From positions 1,240,001-1,304,000 of the forward strand of contig NGZR01000005.1 in NCBI GenBank assembly GCA_002197995.1: a stretch of 64,000 bases of DNA, in the 5' to 3' direction. Both the position numbers and the translations under genes were made by a program. The notes under the pieces are model-generated. The model was given only the letters and a program-made list of their open reading frames with translations, was not told where the DNA came from and made no database searches. This DNA comes from Gaeumannomyces sp. JS-464 (lineage: Eukaryota > Ascomycota > Sordariomycetes > Magnaporthales > Magnaporthaceae). Below, in pieces: positions 25,401 through 35,445 of this stretch (the first letter of the stretch is position 1; the number at the start of each line of letters is the position of its first letter).

Positions 25401-25664
25401 GAGGCCGGCAAGGACCAGTCGCATGCCTTCGCCAAGGCGGCGGCGGCGGCCAGCCTGGCCATGGCGACCGCCATCGTCGGCGCCGGCGACAACTACGAGC
25501 GGGTCGTGCGCGTCTACGCCGATACGCAGACGGCGTGGCTCCAGGGCCAAGTGCGGATCCAGCCGTCCTTCTTCCTGGAGTGGATCAACTGGTGCCAGTC
25601 GCGTGCCCAAAACCAGGTGGCAAAGGGGGCCGCCGCGAAGGAGGCTTCTCCCGCCGATGCCTGA
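22421..25664 (+). CDS. POL5: DNA polymerase V / Mybbp1A family protein Pol5
   Basis: Nucleolar HEAT-repeat-like protein of the Pol5/Mybbp1A family, needed for rRNA synthesis and 60S maturation. Despite its name it is not thought to act as a replicative polymerase. Exons 22421-23552 and 23621-25664 are joined over a 68-base intron (GTAAGT...TTCAG), giving VVDQSFFSKN at the junction. The start MCAKRKRPAKG opens a basic nuclear-targeting region. Helical repeats follow, including FRGLSSGSDAARVGFSYVL and RLFGLRCFVQAGVLFGD, and then a long Asp/Glu-rich block at about 24745-25045, typical of the family. One frame jump occurs at GG 25170-25171: adding one base restores LDFLGVYLKQE and the run TNYLLAFDLLLPLLQHIR to the stop. 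The repaired length is about 1058 residues (yeast about 1020). Confidence 0.9.
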
Positions 25665-26308
25665 TTGGCGAAGCGATAGACGGTTCTATGCATGCACATC
25701 TTGTACATACCATGTAGAAAAAAAAAAGAAGAAAAGGCTAGGGAGGCCCAAAAGGAAAAGAGGCCAAAACAAGTGTCGAAAAGAGTGGGAAACATCAACG
25801 TTGGGTACAGGGGGGCAGCAGTCAAAATAAAAGGGGTGGAAATACCAGTAAGAAAGGGCCATAAGTGCCGATGCCGAACATCTAGATGTCGAACTCCATA
25901 TTTGTCCGTGCCCGTCTACCAAGAGCAGTTGTGCGTCCAATAGAGCCTCTACTGCTCCTTGCCAGCAAATCTTGCATGAGTCCCACCATGATCAGGTCTG
26001 GCTCTGGTTGGGCTCCATGGCAGTGCCTGGGTCCAACCGGCAATTAATTTCTGCTGTTGCAAGTCTCCCGAGTCCGCACCGTCTCGACGGTGAAATACAG
26101 ACAACAAGCTTCCGGGTCAGAGTCGGTCCAAAACGCACCCACACGCGCTGGTCATCTTCGATGTTCTCTTTTTCATTTCGAGATACAAAGATCTTCTCAA
26201 GGCTAGGATAGGTCAGCTGCGCAGCTTGGGCGGCCTCTAACTAGCAGTCGTGAAGCGCTGCTGCTTACCACCCCAAACAGGAAGTGCCATCCCCCACAAG
26301 GCATCCGC
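25665..26308. other. convergent spacer
   Basis: This is the 3' space between POL5 (+) and the proteasome gene (-). A purine-rich stretch lies near 25715-25765. No gene is recognised. Confidence 0.5.
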
Positions 26309-27428
26309 TCAGCCCTCCATCTTGTCGTCGTCCTTCTTGTCGTCCTCGTCGTCGTCGTCCTCGAGCGACTTCTTGGCCAGCCTCTCGGCCTCCTGGAGCA
26401 GCTTCTTGGGCACCTCCTCGTGGCGGCCCTTTGTGGGGCCGTCCTCGTCGCTGATCCACGTCATCTCGAGCTCAAACTCCTTGTCCTTGTTGTCGTCGTG
26501 CGCCACGTAGATGATGCGGGCCGCCTCCTTGACGGCGTCGAGCAGCGAGATGCCGTCGCCGGCCAGGTCGAGCTTCTCGAGCTCCGCCTTGGCCGCCTGC
26601 CTTCCCTTTCCCGTGGCGGCGCCGTAGTAGCCCCAGTAGAGGCCCGAGGGCTCGATCATGTACAGGCGGGGCCCGCCGTGCTTCCTGCCGGCGGCCTTGC
26701 CGCCCGCGCCGACCGAGGGGCCGGCGCCGACCTCGCCGTCGACGGGCAGCTCGAGCGACGAGTCCCAGCCGCCCACGATGGCGGTGATGCCGAAGGGGCG
26801 GACCGACTGGTACAGCGTGTAGGCCTGCAGGTAGCCGCCCATGCGGCCCGCCAGCTCGGCGGTGCCGATGGGGGCCTTGAAGTTGTCGCGCCACGAGCGG
26901 GCCTCGTCGCGGGCGCGGTCGACGAAGTGGCGGCCGTCGGGGACCATGCCAGAGTAAGCCTGTTTTGCAGAACAGACAAAGGTGTTTTTTTTAGTGACAG
27001 GTCGAACATGTATGTACGTATGAATGAGTGGGTGTGGGTTCGCATTTCAAGGAGGGAGGGGAACCGGTGAGGGGCAGCAGAAAAGAGACGTACGACTCCA
27101 ACATGCCTGTCGACGGTGGCGATGCGCTTGTTGGCGCCGGGCTTGAGCAGCTTGGACGTGACGACCTTCTCGACGGCCAGCACGACGCCGTCCTTGCACC
27201 GGATGCCTATCGACGTGCCGGCATTCTCGACGGCCTTGACGGCGTACTCGACCTGGAAGTTGCGGCCGTCCGGGGAGAAGATGGAGTTTGCCAGGTCATA
27301 GCCCGTTCCTATCGAGGTCTGCGTGTCGTGTGTGGGTTGTTAGCATGGTTGGTGGTGGTGGTGGGAGGAAGAGGGAGCCGCAAGGAAGCTTGGGCGGAAG
27401 CGGAGATGATGGCTTCAAGCTCTCACCA
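26309..27428 (-). CDS. PRE10: 20S proteasome subunit alpha type-3 (alpha-7, Pre10)
   Basis: Non-catalytic alpha-ring subunit of the 20S proteasome, part of the gated entry to the proteolytic chamber. Inferred exons are 27428-27426 (the ATG alone), 27318-27094 and 26959-26309, with introns of 107 and 134 bases. Splicing gives [20 protein letters not shown], the N-terminal alpha-subunit signature, then [14 protein letters not shown], the core [40 protein letters not shown] and [18 protein letters not shown]. The tail is very acidic ([17 protein letters not shown]), which distinguishes alpha-7 from other alpha subunits. The length is about 291 residues, as expected (yeast 288). No frame breaks are seen. 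The first exon contributing a single codon makes automated gene models likely to miss the start. Confidence 0.92.
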
Positions 27429-29932
27429 TTGCGTTTTATGTGTGTGCGGGCGGAAGTGGAAACTCCCGCAGAAACGATTAGACGGGCGATTCGATAGGCA
27501 GGCCTTCCTCGTTCGTGCTGCGTGGAGTGTCGGATCTCGGTCGCGGGGCGGCGGCGATGGTTGGCGGCGGCGGCGTTGGGGGATTGTGTTGTCGATACCG
27601 CATCCATGGGGCAGGCCAAGGCAAGCTCCGGCCAGCGTCAGCCCTTCAGGCACCTGGGAGCTGCGCGTTGCGGCGTTTGGTGTGGGGAGCTTGGATTGAG
27701 GCAGGTGTGGCTGGTGCCGCACCCTGCCCAAGCTTGGTGTGGCGGAATGGAAACGCCACAGCTAGTTTACCCAGGCCGGCGCCAGTGGGGGTCGCTGGAA
27801 TCCAATGCCAGCAATGCCGCCGCGAGCTCCGGCCGGCCCCCCGAAGCCGTGATCCACAAGAGCGCCAACCGGCGTTGACGAGTGACGTCGGATCGGATTT
27901 CAGGGAAATGCATGCCGGCAGGCCGGGGAGACTCTCCTGATGTCCATTTCCCATGTCGAATCCAGGGGAAATAAGCAGCACAAGCTTGCTCCCACGCTGC
28001 AATGCCAGTATCGTCCTTGAGCACCCTACATTCACATGACGATGCATCAGAAAAGCCGGGCAGCTAGTTGTCCCAAGTTCTTCTGAGTCCTGACATTCTC
28101 CTACGCCCTGGACTTGTGTAAGCTGTAGACAAACCGGGCTTTCATAAGCAGCTTCATTCACACCTGCACCACAACTCTCTCACCTCGCACAAAACAAACA
28201 CGCGTACACAAACACGGGCAGTCACCGAGGTGTGCGCTGAACAACTCGACGGTATGCATTACCTAGTATATAGGAACCCATTTACACTGTTTGATAAATG
28301 GACACGTAGACACCTCCCACCTCGGTCATTTTCCGGCCCCGACAACAAGCAGAAGCCAAGGATCTCCTGCAGTGATACCCCGGAACCACACATCGCTTCG
28401 GACAGTTGACAGTTGTCTCCCTCGCTCGACAACACAAGAAACCAGACAACACGACACGAGGTGAACTGCAGCATGCACCACGCCGCAAGAAGCGCCCAAA
28501 AACCGGGCAACTATGGATATCCGGTTGGCGATGTTGACTTACACGTCGACACCTCTGCTGCGGGCTGGGCACAGCGGCCGTGGCCGGGCCTGGACTGAGA
28601 ACAAAGCTTGGTTCCGAGCCTTCACCTGTGGAACCGCCAGAGGCAGGGCTGCCCAAGGCATGCCGAACGCAGTAAACGATGACGGGGCAGATCGATATTG
28701 CAGACCGACCCACACCGACAGACACGACAGGATCGAGCAAGAATTCCCGTGGCCGCTCTGGGCGTTGAGGGGTGGTTTTTTAGTGCGTCCTAGAAAGCCC
28801 GGCCGGCCTGCATGTGCTTTTCACATTGAGCCGTTAGAGGCTTGCGGGTCCGGACGTACGCACTGTATGTGGTCTTTTCTCGACGTTGTCGTCGGTCGTC
28901 GGCTATCAGAGAAGACAGAAAACGTTGACCAGGCACTCGGGTATATGCCCTTCACGCCATCCTATGAGAAGCCTCGTCCGAGAGCTCGCTGCTGCCTTGC
29001 ACAAGCACACCAAAAGATCAGCAATCCAGATCGGGAACCTGAGCAGTCGGAAGCTCAGCTTCAGGGTCCATCCATCTCCCCTCTCTCCCCTCTCTCTCCT
29101 GCCCATCCAACCCAAGTGCGGACCAGGCCACCTTGGCAGCCTCCGGTTCGCGCCATCCGTGCAGGACGGGCCCCCCGGTCCGGCAGGTTTCAGCAAGCCA
29201 AGCAGTGGGACCCCCACCCACCATGCGTCGACGCCCCCTCACAGCTAACCCAGGGGCGGTAAGGCGGTGAAGAGGTTGAAGCATGGTTGAGGTGGAAAAA
29301 AAAACCGAGGTGGCCGGGGCTGAGGTTCCTGCGTGTGCTTGCTTTGCTTGCTGCTGTGGCCAAACCAATGAATGAAGCACGAACCAATCCGCCCGACCAG
29401 GCAGGAGGAAGAGGGTCTCTGCCTGCCCGTCCAATCCGGTTGGAGGCGCATCTTTCAAAGGATCTCGCCAGCCAATCGAGAGCGACTGTCTACGACAAAC
29501 CGCATTCTTGCACGTGTTGTGAGAGCTGATTTTGGGGTGTGAAGAGAAAGAGTGAGATAGGGAGAGGGAAGAGAAGATAATTAGAGTGTGTGCGCGCCGT
29601 TGTCGTTTCCAGATTTTTATTTTGCTTATTCTCTCAATTTAATTCAACCCTCCCCCTGGAGCTCTGGCAGCACGTTGCGACCTGTGCTCGATTTCTTCCC
29701 TATCGATCGCCATAATCCCTCGCCTCGACCCGCCTTCTCCCCCGAAAAACCTACCTACACCCACATACCAGCCTCCTCGGTCGCATCATCCATCGTATTA
29801 CACGCAGCTTTCTGCCCCAAAAGCACAGACAGGAGGACGGACGCAGGCGACACGACACGAACACGGCACAGCACGGCACAGCACAGCACAAAATCCAGCG
29901 ACGCACAAAGACACCGCCTCCCTACACGCACC
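27429..29932. other. divergent spacer and 5' leader
   Basis: No supportable gene is found. The right end looks like a pyrimidine-rich 5' leader (about 29640-29760) and then a CACGGCACAG-type short repeat (29849-29890) before the ATG at 29933. A CCAAT pentamer lies near 29474. The left end is the promoter of the proteasome gene. Confidence 0.45.
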
Positions 29933-30954
29933 ATGGGCCTCTTCGACGAAGCAGCATCGACCCTCGCGGGCCACACGTCGTCGTCGCGCAAGCACCGCTC
30001 GCACAAGAGCAGCAGCGGCAGCCACAAGAGCAGCCGCCACCGCTCGCGCTCACGCGACGGCGCATCCAGCATCTTTGGCGGCGGCTCGTACGAGAAGAAC
30101 AACGCCTCGCGCTCGTCCCTGTTCGGCAGCAGCAGCGGCAAGGACGAGAAGCGCCGCGGCAGCGGCGAAGCAAAGTCCTTCTTCAACCTGCCGCTGGGCA
30201 ACTCCAGCAGGGGGTCGTTCTTTGGTTTCGGCACTGGTGAGTTTTCTGTCTTCTCTGTCCTCTGTCATCTGTCCTCTGTCCTCTGATCGTCCGATCTTTT
30301 CTTTGCTTTTCCCTTGCATTTTCATCCCAACATACGACACCACACACGCTGTGTACCGTACCATCTCACTAACCACACACACACGCAAAAAAAAAAAAAA
30401 AAGGCCGCTCCCCCTCCTACTACAAGCGCTCCCCGCGCCAGTCCTTCATGCAGCGCTCCTACCGCAAGCTGAAGCGCCTCCTGCGCGACCTGGTGCACTA
30501 CGCCAAGCGCCACCCGCTCAAGGTCTTCATGCTCGTCGTCATGCCCCTCATCACCGGCGGCGCCCTGACCGCCCTGCTCGCCCGCTTCGGCATGCGCATG
30601 CCCGCCGCCCTCGAGTCCCTGCTCGGCCTCGGCGCGAAGGCGATGCGGGGCGACAGCATCGGCCTCGTCGGCGACGCCGTCCGCATGGCGTCCGGTGCCG
30701 GCGCGGCCGCGGCTGCGACCACCAAGATCGCCAGGGGCTGGGACGGCGACAGGAGTTGGGAGAGGCGGACGACGTACCGCCGCGACGATGATGACTGGTA
30801 CGGCGAGGGCTACGGCAGCAGTAGCGGCGGCGGCGGAGGTGGCGGGTTTGGGTCCATGCTGGGCGGGTTCGGCGGGTTTGGCGGCAGTAGTGGTAGTGGT
30901 AGTGGTAATGGGAATAATGGGTGGATGGGGAGTGTGTCCAAGTTCTTTTCCTAA
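29933..30954 (+). CDS. single-pass membrane protein of unknown function
   Basis: I do not recognise a named family. Exons 29933-30236 and 30404-30954 are joined over a 167-base intron (GTGAGT...A-run-AG), giving FGFGTGRSPSYYKR, 284 residues in all. The start MGLFDEAASTLAGH has a good context (CACCATGG). The N-terminal third is Ser/Arg/Lys/His-rich (RKHRSHKSSSGSHKSS). The central part has a basic segment, RSYRKLKRLLRDLVHYAKRH, followed by a hydrophobic helix, LKVFMLVVMPLITGGALTAL, and an Ala-rich amphipathic stretch. The C-terminus is Gly/Ser-rich (GSSSGGGGGGGFG...). The frame is intact and the codon choice is GC-rich like neighbouring genes, which supports a real gene. A membrane-anchored, possibly phosphorylated protein is a guess from composition only. 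Confidence 0.75.
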
Positions 30955-31596
30955 GAGTGTGCTCTTTTCCTTTGTGCTTACAGGTATATAGGGTTGCTTT
31001 TCCTGGCGTTTCGGCTTGGATATTAGGTCGGTTACTATTTAGGCAAGCAGGTAATGAGGCGAGCAGGTAGATACCCCGATCTGCCAGGAAGGTCGGTATC
31101 TACGGGCGAGATAGGGCGGCCAGGGAGGTCTTTTGTCTGTAGGATCAGGTCTCCAGCGTGAGGGCTGGTCCCCGGTATCAGGTCTCCGAAGGATCTTCGC
31201 TTAGACAGTTATCAGTCACACTAGCTAGAGCAGGTGGAAGAGCGCACAATAGTTTGAGGGCGGCAATTTCATAAATGCGCACAAATCACTACCAGGTATG
31301 CATTTGTGTGAACACCAAGCATGCGGCACCAAAGGGAAGGTAAGGAACGTCGTTCGCTAGAGTGAAAAAAGAAAGGCAAGCAAAAAAAATAACAATAACC
31401 CAAGCATGACCAGGAAAAGTCATGCGGGTAATCATGTCTATCAAAAAGTACAAAAAAAGACTCGAGGAAGAAGTATCCCCGACCCCGATTTTAATCGCTT
31501 CGTTTTTTCCCCCTTTTATTTCTTGGACGCGTGTGCAGAAATTACGTTGCCAGCCAGTCACGACGGTCAGAGCCAGGACACAGAGCCAGACGTCTA
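30955..31596. other. convergent spacer with short inverted and direct repeats
   Basis: This is the 3' region between the plus-strand membrane protein and the minus-strand basic protein. It contains the inverted repeat at 31067-31103 and a direct repeat ATCAGGTCTCC at about 31144-31154 and 31177-31187. No gene is seen. Confidence 0.5.
31067..31103. repeat. 9-bp perfect inverted repeat
   Basis: GTAGATACC at 31067-31075 is matched by its reverse complement GGTATCTAC at 31095-31103, with a 19-base loop. It lies just downstream of the gene ending at 30954. It could form a hairpin in a 3' UTR; function is unknown. Confidence 0.5.
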
Positions 31597-32603
31597 TCAC
31601 CGCTTCTTGCGGCTCTTGGTCGAGGTGGCGCCGCCACTCTTTCCCTTGTCTTTTTCCGTGGCCGGCTTGCGCTTGGCGGGCGACTTGCTGGCGTGGCGCC
31701 GCGATGACCCGCCTGAGATCGGGCGTCTTTGACCGCTCGGAAGCAGCCTCGACGATGATGGCCGCCTCGCGCCGGCCCCGCCCGCCGTCTCTGTACTCGT
31801 CGCTGGCCGTCTCGTCGCCGCTCTCCTCCTCGCTGGTGTCGTTGGGCTGCCCCGCCGTCTCGACCTGGGCTGCGGGCCCGAGAAGGTGCGATGGGCCGCC
31901 ACCACAGCGCCGGGCGGCGCGTGCGGGCCCGCATTGCTCATGTAGTAGGCCGGATCCAGCGAAGGGGCAGAGGCGGCAGGGAGCATGTACATCTCATCGT
32001 CGCCGTGCCGGTCGCGGCCCCTGGGCGCGCGCGACGAGCTCGTGCCCGAGCGTTTTCTTGGCTGCGGCTGAACGGCCGATGGAGGCGGAAAGTAGCCGAG
32101 TGGAGGGTACGCCTGGCGTTCGGCGCGACCATCGAGCACCCCAGGAGGGGGGTGCTCGGGAAGCTCGTCGTCGTCGAGCTCGAACGAAGAGAGAGGTATC
32201 GAGACGCGCTTCTCCTCCAGACGACGCCGCTCGGCTTCTTTCTTCTTGCGTTCCTGCATACGCTTGATGGCGGCCACCTCGGTTGGCGTCAGGTCGACGT
32301 CGCCGCGACCCTGTGATTTTGCCTCTCGGATCCTCGCCATTGCCCTCTCCACTACCACCTCCTCCGGCTCCTCCTCGTCCTCGTCATCCACGTACCCCAA
32401 CCGCCGTAACTGAAGTGCGTCGCTGGCAAACTGCCGCGACAAAGAAGAAGATGAAGAATTAGGAAACCCAACGCCATAAGCACCGTCGTCGTCGAGGCCG
32501 CTGTCCAGCTCCTCGACCCGTCCACTTCCGTCCTCTCCCCCTCCCCGGGCGGCAGCGGCTTGGTTCTGCTTGCCCTTGCCGCGCCTCGATGGTCTTCCCC
32601 CAT
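31597..32603 (-). CDS. basic, low-complexity protein of unknown function (broken frame)
   Basis: Not assigned to a family. The clearest part reads ASDALQLRRLGYVDDED, an acidic patch, VVVERAMARIREAKSQGRGD, LTPTEVAAIKRMQERKKKEA and SIPLSSFELDDDELPEHPP. A Pro/Arg-rich half follows, with a Lys/Arg-rich C-terminus ending STKSRKKR. The upstream part of this frame has no ATG. The ATG at 32603-32601 is one base out of frame; one extra C in the five-C run at 32597-32601 would give MGGRPSRRGKGKQNQ and an open path into the body. Near 31875 and 31715 two compensating jumps probably hide an acidic segment (SEEESGDETASDEY) that reads in another frame. The proposed start lies only 33 bases beyond the stop of the PRA1 gene on the same strand. 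The Lys/Arg-rich ends suggest a nuclear protein, by inference only. Confidence 0.6.
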
Positions 32604-32636
32604 GGGGCGCAAATTTGGGAGCTCGCGGCCGACCGT

Positions 32637-33167
32637 CTAGACCGCCTCCCCAGAAAAAGCCTCATCGATCGGCTTGTCCATCAGGGCGGCGTGGCCCAGG
32701 ATGGTGACGCCCGAGGCGCCGATGAGCCACGCAATGGTGCTGAAGGGCGACGACAGCAGGCCGATTGGGATGGCGACGACGAGGAGACCAGTGTACAGCT
32801 GCGAGGGAGAGGCGCGGAAGGTGCCGATCTCGAGGTCGCGGCCGTCGAGCTTGCCGATGATGAACATTCCGAGCGTGACAAAGATGATGTCGAAGAGCAG
32901 GAACCAGTTGGTCAGGAGCGTGTAGATGCATAGCATGACGAACATGACCGAGTAGTTGCTCGAGAAGTAGCTGAGGTTGTAGTTGACGCGCGACTGCACC
33001 TCGTGGAAGTTCTCGGGCTTGGACAGGCGCTTGAAGTCGCAGAACTCGGACAGCGGCCGCAGGTTGGAGAAGCGGCTCATGACGCTGCCCTGGTTGAGGC
33101 TCGAGAAGCGCTCCGACAGGTTCAGGCGCGACGTCAAGACGTCAAGCGGGATCTGGATGCGAGCCAT
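32637..33167 (-). CDS. PRA1 / Yip3 family prenylated Rab acceptor
   Basis: Small ER/Golgi membrane protein that binds prenylated Rab GTPases and helps recruit them to membranes (yeast Yip3, mammalian PRAF). It is a single exon of 176 residues starting MARIQIPLDVLTSRLNLSER. The N-terminal soluble part includes RPLSEFCDFKRLSKPENF and VQSRVNYNLSYFSSNYSVMF, both characteristic of PRA1. Two long hydrophobic hairpins follow: VMLCIYTLLTNWFLLFDIIF with VTLGMFIIGKL, and YTGLLVVAIPIGLL with TIAWLIGASGVTILGHAAL. The length and layout fit the family exactly and the frame is intact. Another minus-strand gene begins almost immediately after the stop, so the two transcripts probably overlap. Confidence 0.93.
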   Translation of the reverse strand: MARIQIPLDVLTSRLNLSERFSSLNQGSVMSRFSNLRPLSEFCDFKRLSKPENFHEVQSRVNYNLSYFSSNYSVMFVMLCIYTLLTNWFLLFDIIFVTLGMFIIGKLDGRDLEIGTFRASPSQLYTGLLVVAIPIGLLSSPFSTIAWLIGASGVTILGHAALMDKPIDEAFSGEAV

Positions 33168-35373
33168 GGTTGCGGATGGGCGCGGGAGCGCTGGGTGTGC
33201 TGTGTAGGGTGGGAGTTTGGTAGAGCCAGTCTACAATGGACTGGAGGGGGGAAAAGAAGGCGGATTTGGGTGGTGGTCGTGGTCGCGGCCGTCGAGAATG
33301 TTTGTGTCTGAGAGTCGAAGTGGACAAAAAAATCGTGGCAGTTTCGTGGTCAAGGCGTCACAGGGGAAGTTGGCTGAAAATTAAATAATTGTTAGGTTAT
33401 TCCTGACAGTCCAATGCAGGGGTGCGGATTGCCGTCTGCTGGATTGGCCAGTAGCGAGCCCCAAAGAGCCTGACGGCGAGCTGAGGAAAAGGCCACGCTG
33501 CCGTGAGAGCCCCAGGCGATTACGCAAGATAGGCCTCCTTCTTTGCAGGTGCGTCGTCTGCATGTCGCAGGCAGCAGCAATCGAATCAATCGTACCTGTC
33601 CGCTTTGCTCTGGAAGCCGTCACGATGGGCCCTCGTGTGGGCTCGTCCGCGTCACCAGCTGCCAAGCACTCGATCGCTCGCTTCGAGAAGCACAACCTGG
33701 CCGGCCTTGCTGCTCCGTGGGCAGGGCGGCTGCCACAAAAAGTGGCCACCCCTGGCTCTCCCTCCCCACTCTCCCTCGGCCGAAGCACGAGACAGACGAA
33801 CCGAGTGGCTTCCCCCCAGGCTCGAGCCGGTCCAGGAGCCGTCTCGGGGCTGAGGTTTGGGGAAATAGGGAAAAGGGAGGGTTCGGGAAACCCGAAGAAA
33901 AAATTGACGGGAAACAGAAGAAAAGGTGGTCGAAGAAGTAAAGGCCGGGGAGAGGTGCAGCTTTTTATTCACATGTGTAGAGGCAGGATGGAGGGCTAGA
34001 CTTTTTTTTTTCCCAATTCCATTTTTTCCCTTGGTTTCTCCCGCTTCCTGGTGCCCGACCACCCTGTCCTGCCTGCTGCCCCGCCTTCACTTGCATGCGC
34101 GGTGTGTTTTTCAAGGTCCTGGGCAGCATATCACAGCCGGCCAAGTCAGCCCTCTGCTATTTTCTCCTCCGTCGCGGACGCAGTGCCAGGGAAGAGAGAG
34201 CTCTTAGCTCCCCTCCATGCATACTACGCACTTCGCCTGCATAATATGTGGGTGCGACACCGCTTGTTCGCTGACACGAACTGCCTTTGCCAGCCTGGCC
34301 ATCCCTTGCGCTGTAGAGCGTGCACTTGCCATTATTAATTGGCTGGCTGGTCGGCACTAGAGCCGGCCCTCGGTGGGAGCCCCTCGAGCGCTACCGCCGA
34401 AAACCTTGCCGGTCCGGGGTCTGCCATAGGGTTTGGAGATAGAGAACAGGCCGGGGAGCGAGGGGCATGGATAAGATGATGCTGGTGCCGATCTGTTCTG
34501 TCAAAGCACGGGAGCCGCCCAGATGGAATACCTAACCTGAGGGGTTGGTTCGTGGAGAAGAGATGAGATCGTCGTGTAATCCATGGTTGCCCAACTTCCT
34601 CGGAGGCACGACAACATTGTCGATGGATCGTGCCATCTCGCAGATACTGCAGCCCGGGCGGGCCCGCAAACCGCAAGCTCTTTCCACGGCCCCTATTTTC
34701 CGAGGACGTGGACGGTGGCCACTGGCTGCTCTAGCGGCTGTCTCACCCAGATAGATGAAGCGCTCGGAACAGAATGGAAGCAAGCACCCTTCCCCTCGAT
34801 CTCGGTTTGCGGCGCTTACGAGAAGCCGACGCTCGGGAATCCGATTCGGCGGAAGCAACCACGCAACCCCATATGGAGGACTCCACACATAGAAACAAAC
34901 GGATGGAATAGACAAACACACGACACCAAGCCCGATGCCGCTGCTGGCTGCCACTGTTCAACGTCAACCACCCTGACTTGTACCACGTAGCGTTTCCCAT
35001 GCGTGTCTCATTAACCTCTCGGTGACAAACGGCCGGGCCCTATCGATCCTCGCTGCCCTCGGAGGTCCATCAAGCATGATGCCTTCACAGCAATGCTATA
35101 GGGGTAAGCATTCACCACGACTGTTATGCCGAGGAGAATAGGTGGGACACTCGATCACCATCATCCCAGCACGTAGCACCTCCATGGAGAGCAGCCCAGC
35201 CACAGTCCCTAATCCATGTACCCCGTAAGCCCATCGACCCGTTTTTCGTCGGACAGTCTGACCGCCTCCCCGCCGCCCCAAGGTTAACCCGAGGGTGGGG
35301 AGGGGGAAGGGCTCAGGCAGCCCTAACGCACATAATGCGACAGTTCGGTCCGGTCATCAACCAGCACAAACCA
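33168..35373. other. spacer between PRA1 and the tRNA gene
   Basis: The left end is the promoter of the PRA1 gene. I see no supported gene, repeat or RNA in the rest. Confidence 0.45.
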
Positions 35374-35445
35374 AGCAACTTGGCGCAGGGGAAGCGCGCC
35401 GGGCTCATAACCCGGAGGTCCTTGGATCGAAACCAAGAGTTGCTA
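35374..35445 (+). tRNA. initiator tRNA-Met (CAU)
   Basis: A 72-base cloverleaf. The acceptor stem AGCAACT pairs with AGTTGCT, and the discriminator is A. The anticodon stem CCGGG/CCCGG, with its run of G:C pairs, closes the loop CTCATAA with anticodon CAT at 35406-35408. The T arm CTTGG/CCAAG encloses ATCGAAA in place of the usual TTCRANN. That loop, the A at position 1 and the GGG/CCC anticodon stem mark a eukaryotic initiator rather than an elongator. There is no intron, and the CCA end is not encoded. Internal A and B boxes are present (TGGCGCAGGGG; GGATCGAAACC). Confidence 0.93.

Noticed and set aside
26420..27070. 216-codon plus-strand frame
   Set aside because: Antisense shadow of the proteasome alpha-7 gene.
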